Source: Myoxocephalus aenaeus
Taxonomy: Eukaryota > Chordata > Actinopteri > Perciformes > Cottidae
NCBI GenBank assembly: GCA_038501785.1
Contig: JBAMJR010000097.1
Location: 551,001-615,000 of the forward strand
Reading direction: 5' to 3'
Length of the DNA stretch: 64,000 nucleotides
Shown here piece by piece: positions 13,445 to 22,655 of the stretch. A program made the position numbers and the translations under genes. The notes beneath the pieces are model-generated. The model was given only the letters and a program-made list of their open reading frames with translations, was not told the origin of the DNA and made no database searches. Every line of letters starts with the position of its first letter. Positions within the stretch are counted from its first letter, which is position 1.

Positions 13445-14083
13445 AGCAGTGGCGGTTCTACACGTAATTACGCCCCGGGCGAGACCCCCCTCCGAGCGCC
13501 CCCCCCCCCCCCCCCCCCCCCCGGGTAAAAAAAAAAAGTCTGCATTTTTTTTTATTTTTGAAAAAAGACCGGATACATCCGTCTGTGTGTAGCCTCAAAC
13601 GTGACATCTTGACACATGTCAAGAGGTTACGTGATACGTTACCCCAAAAATGAAACTTAAAAGTCCGTTACAACTCGGTGTTCTGGATTAAAATCAAGGC
13701 AGAGTTCGCCAAAAAAGCTCTGAAACCCTGCCTCCATTTCAACATCCTGTCTTTGTGAAGCGGGTTTTAATGAAGTTACAGAGTGCACATACAGGTTTAA
13801 GTTACGGAGTAGAGTCAGTAGACTGGACATAAACACACATCGGTCTTTTTCTCCCGTCACCCCGAGACGGGACCGGCTCGTAGCAGAGAAACAAGCTCAG
13901 GGCTCTCACTAATGCAGCGTAATGGTGAGTTGTATCTTTATGCACTTTATAATTGTCTTTATGCCGGTCGTATTACGTCATATTTATTACGTCATATTTT
14001 GCGCCCACACCGTGAAGGCCGGTCCTCGAAAATATTGTCTGACACAAAACCGGTCCGTGGCTCAAAAAGGTTGGGGACCGCTG
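13445..14083 (-). mobile_element. degraded hAT-like element remnants
   Basis: The right part (about 14029-14083) ends ...GGTTGGGGACCGCTG. Its reverse complement starts CAGCGGTCCCCAACC and continues through ACCGGTCCGTGG-type sequence, as in many vertebrate hAT-type non-autonomous elements. A different hAT-like start, CAGTGGCGGTTCTAC, lies at about 13449 and is followed by a poly-C run (13500-13522). The pieces are probably two different or nested copies; no intact transposase is seen and no target duplication was found. Confidence 0.45.
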
Positions 14084-15490
14084 CATTAGAGTATTGCCCT
14101 TTAGCCCACAGTGGATCCCCCCGGGAGACCCAGAGCCTTTTATTATTTTTCAGCACTTTATCCAATAACACACAAATATTTTTCCAATCGTGGTCAATCT
14201 CAGGCTATTTTGTTTATGTTTTACAATATTTCCAGACGGTTCATAAGATTAACACTACTTATTACATTACATGAAATGTAACTATTGTTAAAAAATACAC
14301 TATAACATATAAGAAATTATAACAGGGATTTACGTTGAGATTTTCACTTGCAGTCATACAATATGATCAAAAACACAGAGAATGAACTTTTAGTCTTCCC
14401 ATGGTCTTCTACGAATGATTTTGGCAGTCCAGTCCAGAAAGTTGTCAAGACATTTCAGTATGAACCGACCATCCGACATGCTGCGGCCCATCAGGACCAA
14501 GACCTCAAGCCACAAGCGCTGCAGTCGGGTTCATCAACACTCTCACATCCCGAGGACAATTTTAAACACCCTTACACATCTTTTATTTTCTTATTAAAAT
14601 GCACTTGCCACTTTTATTTGACAGGAGAATACAGTCAGTGCAGACTATACTTCTTCTCGACTATTAGCATGCAGCTGGATTCACATCTATGCATGCTAAT
14701 TATGCGTGAAACTGTGAAACAGAAGGTTTCTTTTAGTGTGTGATTATAATGACTAAAAAAAGGCATCCTTTGAAGCCAGGGATACTGAAGTTTGAATAAA
14801 TGACTCTTTTGTGAATGGGAAATAAAAAGGGACTGTGAATGGAAAAGCCTGCAACACAGACAGATTTAACTCCAACTCATTTGGGGCCAGATATAGATGA
14901 AATGGCATTGCATGAAAAGTCTGCAACAGAAATACTATTTTAAAAATGCTATTTTATGTAAACTAAATTGAAATTAAAATATTGGCAATGGGCAGCTTTT
15001 GGGCAAGCAAGATCATTATGAGCATTGCTTTTGAAAACCACAGATTTGTTCAGGATATGGTTTCGAACATTTTGGCGAAACACACTTAGAGGAGAAGATC
15101 GTGACTGTGGCTTTTCATACAGTAATTATGAAGCTACAGCCCAGAGACGGTTAGCTTAGCCTAGCATAACAGCTATAGCCTGGCACGGTTCGAAGGTTAA
15201 ATTAATCTGCCTACCAGCACCTCTAAACAGAAGTTTTTACATGCTATTGCACCTCTTATAGTTTGTAAGCGATGACGTACGTAAGCGATGACGTACGTAA
15301 TGTGCACATGCAGTTTGGCTACGGAAGTACGACGGAGTGCAACAGCTTGTCAAGCTACGCAAGAGCATTGACGCCAAAGATTAGCGACCTCAACAAATTA
15401 GTGCGTGGGTAGAATACCCACAAGCAAGTGGACCAATAATTAGTCCCCAAAGTGTACAGAAGGTCAAATGCCATTATTATATAGTTTATA
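14084..15490. other. intergenic DNA, no gene seen
   Basis: AT-rich sequence with no supported gene. It includes a perfect 16-bp direct tandem duplication (unit GTAAGCGATGACGTAC) at 15265-15296. Confidence 0.4.
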
Positions 15491-15644
15491 AACAATACCG
15501 TTCAAAAGTTTAAGGTCACTTAGACATTTTTCAAAGAAAAGCACTGTTTTTTTTCAATGAAGATAACATTAAATTAATCAGAAATACACTATACATTGTT
15601 AATGTGGTAAAGGACTATTCTAGGTGGAAACGTTTGGTTTTTAA

Positions 15645-15911
15645 TAGTGCTGTCAAACGATTAAAATATTTAATCGCGATTAATCGCATTTATGTCATAG
15701 TTAACTCGCGATTAATCGCAATTAATCGCAATTGTTTTTTTTTGCATTTTAATTTTAATGTTATCAACATGAAAAAGTGGATTGGCTTGTTTTATTTTAT
15801 TGAAAAACAACTGCCAAACAGGGCGGTTCAAAATAAAATTACTGCACATTTCAGGTAAACAAGGGTTTACAAAATAAAATTATAAAGTGCACATTTCAGG
15901 TAAACAAGGGC

Positions 15912-15952
<41 letters not shown>

Positions 15953-16565
15953 GTGAACACAGCTCTCTCTCTCTCGAAAGGCAATTCGTAGGTCCTGTCG
16001 TTGGATGCGATGCGTATTCTATCAGCTAGACCCTCGTCCTCCACAACGTTAACAGGCCTACACGCAGTAGCACCATTTAGCTATGGCTGCAATAAGTCTG
16101 TTCTTCGTTGTGGTGTCCATGTGTTTCTGAAGTCATCATTCTTGTCTGCTATGACGAGGGGCGCAGAGTTAGCATCAGCTGTGTGTTGGCCATCAAGTGG
16201 TGTTTCAGACTGGAGAGGCTACGATGATAGCTCAGTTCACAATGACTAATGGCACATACCACTTTGGTCTTGTCAAGGGAACCATCTGACAACTTTTTGA
16301 AAGTAAACTTTCCATTCATTAGCGTCTTATCATTCATTTTGCCGTATCACGCTCACCATTCATTCATTTCAAACCGTAACGTTAGCCTAGCTTCCAAGCC
16401 CAAACGGCGTGCCTATTGTTTTGCTTCCGGTTGAGCTACATCCGGCGTGGTGCTGGCGAGAAAAAAATTGAAAAATTAAAATGCGTTAACGCCGTTAATA
16501 AAATTGACGGTGTTAAAATTGGTTTGCGTTAACGTCGTTAATAATGCGCTAATATGACAGCACTA
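15645..16565. mobile_element. non-autonomous hAT element with 8-bp target duplication
   Basis: The 921-bp element starts TAGTGCTGTCA and ends TGACAGCACTA, a perfect 11-bp terminal inverted repeat. It is flanked by GTTTTTAA on both sides (15637-15644 and 16566-16573), the 8-bp target duplication expected of hAT elements. Subterminal ATTAATCGC repeats lie next to the left end. It sits inside the Tc1-like copy 15494-16694, whose sister copy near 54330 shows the uninterrupted GTTTTTAATGAAATATC target. No transposase is recognised inside. Confidence 0.88.
15915..15975. repeat. (AG)n tract ending in a perfect hairpin
   Basis: An AG repeat at 15915-15950 runs into an inverted repeat: arm 15938-15955 (GAGAGAGAGAGAGCTGTG), 2-base loop AA, arm 15958-15975 (CACAGCTCTCTCTCTCTC). 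It lies inside the hAT element. Confidence 0.9.
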
Positions 16566-16920
16566 GTTTTTAATTAAATATCTATATCTCGCCAGTCTGT
16601 TCTTGTTCTTAGAAATGAAGGCTATTTCATGCGAGAAATTGCGAAGAAACTGAAAATTGGTCTGGGTGACCCCAAACTTTTGAACGGTAGTGTATATATA
16701 TAGTTTATTGAGTAATACAATTGGACACTACAAACACAAGCATTGTTTTTATCGGTCCCAGCTTGGAGCCATAGACGCCGACGGTGTTGCGGTTTAAGGA
16801 GTGTCCCGTGTTGACTGGTGGCTCTCAGCCATCGCTCGTAGAGGCCGCAGCTGTTTGAAACACAAAACCGCACACTCACCTGTGTTTCTTAGCTACGCCA
16901 ACCATTTACGTGAGTTACTG

Positions 16921-16986
16921 CGAGCGACCACCGAGCGACCACCGAGCGACCACCGAGCGACCACCGAGCGACCACCGAGCGACCAC
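16921..16986. repeat. 11-bp minisatellite, six units
   Basis: Six perfect copies of CGAGCGACCAC. Because the unit is not a multiple of three, all frames repeat with a 33-bp period, producing an artefactual repetitive peptide. Confidence 0.95.
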
Positions 16987-17367
16987 CGAGCTCTCTGCTG
17001 AAATTTGACAGTTGACACGGGGTCACTCGCTAAGCTGAAACACCTGTTGCTCTGAAACACTTGTGATCCTGTCGGAATTCTGTACAACTTGAATCCGTTG
17101 TTGAAATGTCTATTCTGACAGCCAAGCAACAACCAGCCATTGAACAGTTTTGGTTCAATGTTTAAAGCTTGCTAACTCTTGTTGGATGGTCGGGGCAGCG
17201 CGCCACTTTTGCTGCCAACACACGGAAGCTCACTGTGTTTTAGAAACACAGTGAGCTTTAAGTATGCTGGTTTTTTTCCCCAACCCTTCGACAGGCTTGC
17301 TGTTTACCGGTTTCCAGTCTAACGTCTCCAGCTTCTTATTCTATAAACACATATGATCTGTGTATAG

Positions 17368-18586
17368 TAGAGCTGCAACTAACGATTATTTTCATAATCG
17401 GCTAATCTATCGACTACTTTTTCGATTAGTCGACTAATCTAATGACTATTTCCCATTAAAATGACTCGTATGACTTGTATTTGTCAAATGTATTTGAGTA
17501 ACAAGATCTGAACATCAGAACATTATATCAAATAAATTAAATAGTAATACAAATTAAAGTGCAAATATGCTTTAAAAGTAAAGAAAAAGTACAAATAAAG
17601 TTTTAAAAGTAACTCAAAATAGCAATCAAGCCTCTGAAAGTGCAAAATAACTGACATTCAAAGTCCAAAAGTAAAAAAAATTGTCCATCCTACCCGACAA
17701 TTAAAGTGCAAGGGTTTAAAAGTAAATCAAAATGACTTATTGCAGTCCCACGTCTTGCTGCTCCCTCCTTCAGGGCATCACAATTTACACACGTTTTAAA
17801 TTGTAATGCAGAAACGTGAGCATATTGACATGCTCTGGAGCAGGGGTGTAGTAGCTGCTGGTGGAACGATGTTTGGACTTCATATTTTTCATGTGGGAAA
17901 AGGCTGACTCACATAAATAAACTCTGACAGACACAAACCATGGCGCTGCAGACAGATGTTGCGTTTTCCGTTTGAAAGCATTAACTGAGCTGATCTTATC
18001 AACCACGGTCAAGCTCATTCAACAGATCGGTTAAAAATGCCAAGTCTACAGCCACTGATGGTCATTTAGTTGGTTGTATTCTGCATGTTTAACAACATGG
18101 AGAAACTCCTTTATCTCTGGACAGAGCTCTATAAGCCGTCTCACATCAGTGTGATGAACAGCTGTCTTTGAAGAGCTCTCGCTCCAATAGACGATCTTTG
18201 ATGCCACCTCCGTGATCTCTTTCCTGTTTAGCATGTTAGCGCATAATGCTTGTTATGCAGTGGTAATTAAGGAAGTCGGGGAAAACATCGTTCTCCCTGT
18301 AATTAACAATAAATCTATTCAAGTGACCGACCATTGCGGGCGCAGCGTCCGTGGTGATTGAGCTGGGTTTTGTCGATACAGTTATTTTTTTAAATGGCAT
18401 GCGATCTACCCGCACTACCTCTGCCGACGTATTGGGCCCCTGATGTAGTGCATTGCAATGCCGAATGAAAATGACCGGTAGCTCTGAATCTTTCCATTAC
18501 AAACGACGCGTCGACGACCAAAATACGCGTCGACGATTTTTCATAATCGACATCGTCGATTATGTCGACTAATCGTTGCAGCCCTG
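17368..18586 (-). mobile_element. hAT transposon remnant with 8-bp target duplication and transposase fragments
   Basis: Ends are TAGAGCTGCAAC and GTTGCAGCCCTG, near-perfect inverted repeats. Both sides are flanked by GTGTATAG (17360-17367 and 18587-18594). On the minus strand, decayed hAT transposase can be read: ITTDAAPAMVGHLNRFIV near 18295-18365, a block at 18046-18234, and ESAFSHMKNMKSKHRS at 17785-18018, matching the C-terminal dimerisation region of hAT transposases of the ZBED/FAM200/GTF2IRD2 type. The pieces are in different frames and the N-terminus is missing, so it cannot encode an active transposase. Confidence 0.88.
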
Positions 18587-18594
18587 GTGTATAG

Positions 18595-19625
18595 CTAAAT
18601 GGCTACTTTCCTACATTTCCAAGCAGTGCATTGATCAACATCCAAATGTGTGAATAAAAAGACTGTTACTTTCCCACCTACTGAAGCAGGTGGGACGTAA
18701 CAGACATCCAAAAAGTGTTACTTAAAAGACACAGATATTGTGGGCGACGTACACTGTTATCCAAGCCTCGGCCCTGGTGCGAGAAAACCTGCAAGGAACA
18801 AAGTAACAGCATTACAGTGCGTAACACTGCCGGTGAGTCGGTTATTGGTTGGGTCTGTTCTGACTGCGGGCGGCTGAGAGGGGCTGATTGCATCTTTGTA
18901 GCGATCTGATGGCTGACAGGCGGCAATAGAGCGATAATAACCCCAAAAATAAACGTGAAAAAAAAAGAAATATTTTCTAATCTTTATCCTCGACCCAAAC
19001 AATGGAGGTAATTGTTCCCTAAATGGCATTTGTGATAATTCAAAAGAGGCCAATAAAGCACCGAATCAGTTTCTCGTGAATTGAGATCCAGGAACCTGAC
19101 TGTGCTTTTGAAGATGAAAAGATTTATAACAGGAAGGGAAAAGATCTTGAGGCGCTTTTGTGTAAAGCTAGGTGATGAGATACACGAAAGTCCTCTTAAT
19201 CTGGAGCGGAGTGTGTGTTAAAAAGGAAGACCAGACACGTTCGACTTTCATCAGGGCAGAGATAATAGAAGACGCATTAATAACACCTTCGATTTGGAGA
19301 ATCTGCCACGAGGAAGTTACCACAAAGCAAAGAGAGCGATAACTAAATAACATGTTGCATTAAATTTGTTCTACAAAATTGTCATAGATCCTTTCGCCTC
19401 CGAGGAATATAAAGTAATGGGAAGCCGATCACCTCTGTTGCAGGAGCAAGGCTGCAGTGCTGTTCACAGAATGCAATCACATCAGCAGGGCGGCCAAAGA
19501 GGGGGTTGGAGTGGCTGTTGACGGTCAGTGACCTTGAAAACTTCAGCCGGAGACAACTTTTTTTTTCGGTTGACTTGCTGGCCGATCGTCCACACATTGT
19601 CCGAGTTTGCTGTTGCTGCAGCTCT
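18595..19625. other. intergenic DNA, no gene seen
   Basis: No exon, RNA gene or repeat boundary recognised. Confidence 0.4.
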
Positions 19626-19627
19626 CC

Positions 19628-19629
<2 letters not shown>

Positions 19630-19702
<73 letters not shown>
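19630..19702. repeat. (GA)n microsatellite
   Basis: About 36 uninterrupted GA units. It makes Arg-Glu or Ser-Leu reading frames that are not genes. Confidence 0.98.
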
Positions 19703-19705
<3 letters not shown>

Positions 19706-21060
19706 GAATTAGTATCTTGTTATTGGTGTTGTGGCTCCAGTCATATAGAGGGAAGAGCGGGCAGTGATAAATATGTTGGGCAAAGACTTTCCGCAAAAAT
19801 GAAAAGGAATAATGTAAGCATTTGGATAAAAGAAAAGAGGGGGACAAAGAAACACAGGAAGCTGCGATGGAAAGAATATGAAGGTGTCAAAGAATATTCA
19901 GTATTATTTGGAGAAAGTTCCCATGAGTCCTAAATCTTCAGAGGCCGCTGAAATCCTGCCTGGATGTGATTAGTAGGCCACAGCTGAATGGCAGCACAGT
20001 CACTTCATAACCGTACGCTTATACCCGCCAATATCGATCAAATGGGAACAGAAAATCCTCATCCTATCTGAATGTAGCAAAATGTGCCGTCACGCGACAT
20101 CTTGTTTGGTCAATTTGTGCAAAGACTAAAATACAAAAACATAAATTTGTGCATTATTATTATTATTATTATTTTATTTTTTACCAAAGGGCTAATGCAG
20201 TGTGGGACTATTTCTTGGGCGGGAGCGGCGACTTCGTAGAATCTTGTGGTCGTTGAGAGGTTGCCCGGCAAGAAAGCAAATGAGCAAAATTCAGAGAAAT
20301 TACAGGACACCCCCGAATGTGTCTGAGGTTGTGTCACAGCTGAGTGTACAATTTTCAACTCTCCGTGTAATTTGGTGACATAGTTAGGGCTCGCTGCTTG
20401 GTGGCTCACTGAGATTATTATAAATAATAATGTTAGTTGGTGCAAGTTAAAGCGTTTCGACAAATATACAGAGCTGTGAATATAGTATTTATTGTCCCAT
20501 AGTAATTTAGTAATTCAACCGAATTCAACGGCTCGTTGGTGTTGCACACACTTTCACCCGGAGCTTATCTTCACATGTGTGATGTGTGAAAGAAACACAT
20601 TCCCTAATTTTCCTGTTGGTGAATGGAAGGAGGACGAGGGGTGAAATTGGAAAATATCACACATACCCTGAAGGGAAATAACACAATCATGTTAACATCG
20701 GTTGACACAGTTACGGTTCCCCTGGAGGAGGTCTGCAGCCAGGGAGGTGTCATGAATGTCATTTACAGTTGAAAAGAGGAACAGAATAGGGAAAGAAAAC
20801 AAAGCAGTAGGTCTGCAGGACTGGAGTGGGTTGCTATTCATTTGGACTCACAATGCCCTCAGGGGATGACATTAAAAGGCACACACAAAAGAGTTCTGCC
20901 CCGCAGATACATGCATGCGCGAGACAAGGCTCACGCGTAAATTATTTCCAATAACTAATTTTATGCAGGTGGCCCCTCTGGACCTCACATGACATCATTG
21001 AGTCACTGGCCACTGCCACGCTTCGCTCTCTAGAGGTCGCTGTGCATCTCCGTCAAACGG
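19703..21060. other. intergenic DNA upstream of c9orf72
   Basis: No gene seen. It contains a short (ATT)n run at about 20153-20173. Otherwise unremarkable. Confidence 0.4.
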
Positions 21061-21095
21061 CTGACGTAGGGCTGACGTACCCGGAAGTGTTTTGA
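21055..21095 (+). promoter_or_regulatory. c9orf72: c9orf72 promoter element cluster (CRE-like x2, ETS site)
   Basis: TGACGT occurs at 21062-21067 and again at 21073-21078, directly followed by CCGGAAGTG at 21081-21089, an ETS/GABP-type site. Closely packed CRE and ETS sites without a TATA box are typical of housekeeping promoters. It lies about 1.1 kb before the c9orf72 start codon and just before a good splice donor. Confidence 0.55.
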
Positions 21096-21257
21096 AGACA
21101 ACAACATTGCAGCTGGATAATCACCACTCGAGCGTCAAGCTACATGCTATGGCAATAACAGAAAACAAATGAGAGGATGACAGTTCCGCAACAGCTAAAA
21201 CTCATGCTTCAATAAACGCTGCGGTGTGGCCATTTAGCACCCAAAGGTGTAGAACAA
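21090..21257 (+). other. c9orf72: candidate non-coding exon 1 of c9orf72
   Basis: A strong donor (ACAA|GTAAGT, GT at 21258) follows the promoter-like cluster, and an acceptor TTTCCAG (AG 22198-22199) lies 9 bases before the ATG at 22209. Human C9orf72 likewise has non-coding first exons. The start of this exon is a guess. Confidence 0.4.
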
Positions 21258-22208
21258 GTAAGTCATGATGTCATTCCTGTGCTTTGCCGGCGTTAGTTTG
21301 GCTAACGCTAGTTAGCGAGCTACCCTGAGTTAGCCTGCTGCTAATTATTGACTGGTTAGCTAAACAAGTAAGTAATTTGGTGCCTTACTTTTGTGTTTAA
21401 GCTAGTTTAACTACTGCATTGTCACTTGAGTTCACGAGACGTAATTATGAGCCGGCTTGGTTCTTGTGCAACGTTGAACAGGAAACATTGACACCATAGT
21501 CGGTTGTAAAAGCCGTCAATATAAAGGCACATTGCTTGTTGCCACTTGCCAAGCTAGAGAGCGACCTGGCAACGCAACAGCTACACACCTGAAAGTAACA
21601 GAAGTTGCTGGCAAATTCGGCATACATAGGATAAATCGAGTAGCAGCTATATTTATTTATTTAGCGTTGTAACTTATGTCTCACGTTTCTAGGTAAGACA
21701 CCTTAACGCAGGGAGCTGTATTGTAAGTAAAAAGAGATATTTGACCAAATAACGTGTACGTTTATTAAGCATGAATACGGAGTTCCTCAGAAGTGCATAA
21801 AGCCTGGTATAGGCTTTTAGGTAAGCATTTCACAGACGTTCATTAAGCTCAAAAATGAATAAAGTATGAAAAGGCCACATATTTTGAAAAGTGTATGTAT
21901 CCATTTTTTGTCAAACGTAACGTTGACAGAAATAGAGAAGTTGCTATTGGCTTTGGCTGAGAAGTATCAGCTGACTCCAACAGCAACCCAAACAAATTAC
22001 TTTCATTTCCACTTGAAGCCTTGGGTCCGTTGGATTTCTTGTACTGCGTGAGCCGACATTTCCAATCATTGTGCAATTACAAGTGCTTTAGAGACATTTG
22101 GAAGAGAAGTATACTTCACCAAGAGCTGATAACTGTCATTTGCTGTAGGTGTTCTTGTCATTCACTGTGACACTTGAGGGAAGAGGGTGACATTTCCAGG
22201 CCCCTCCA

Positions 22209-22655
22209 ATGTCCTCCGGCTGTCCACCCCAGTCGCCCGCCGTGGCGAAGTCTGAGGTGGCAGTGGATGGAGAATGCCCGCTGCTGGCTGCCACCTTCGC
22301 CTACTGGGACAACATCCTGGGTCCGCGGGTGCGGCACATCTGGACGCCGAAGGGAGACCAGTTGATGTTCCTCAGCGACGCCGAGGTCACGTTTTTGGCC
22401 AACCACACGCTCAACGGGGAGATCCTGCGCAGCGCCGAGTGCGGCGCCGTGGACGTGAAGTTCTTCGTCCTGGCGGAAAAGGGCGTCATCATCGTGTCTC
22501 TCATCTTCGACGGCGAGCTGAAGGGGGACAAGAACACGTGCGCCTTGTCCATCATCCTGCCGCAGACGGAGCTGGCCTTTTACCTGCCTCTGCACACCAT
22601 CTGCGTGGAGAGGCTGAAGCACGTTATCCGCAAGGGACGCATTTGGATGCAGAAG
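22209..22655 (+). CDS. c9orf72: c9orf72 first coding exon (longin domain)
   Basis: The ATG at 22209 begins MSSGCPPQSPAVAKSEV, matching the human start pattern. The exon encodes residues 1-149 and ends RIWMQK at phase 0 with donor AAG|GTACCC. It is GC-rich compared with the surrounding introns. Confidence 0.96.

Larger units (their letters stand above)
15494..16694 (+). mobile_element. Tc1-like transposon remnant (copy 1), interrupted by a hAT element
   Basis: The left end ACCGTTCAAAAGTTT and the right end AAACTTTTGAACGGTAGTG are inverted, the usual terminal signature of fish Tc1-like elements. Before the right end a transposase scrap reads EGYFMREIAKKLKI, matching the Tc1 helix-turn-helix region. 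Most of the transposase is deleted. The same left and right segments occur in the copy at 54174-54714. The piece at 15645-16565 is a later hAT insertion. Confidence 0.8.

Noticed and set aside
16921..16986. Possible CRISPR-like array
   Set aside because: Direct tandem units without spacers, in a vertebrate genome; a minisatellite.
16801..17001. Repetitive small protein with ERPPSDHRATT units
   Set aside because: Created by the 11-bp minisatellite; no start context or conservation evidence.
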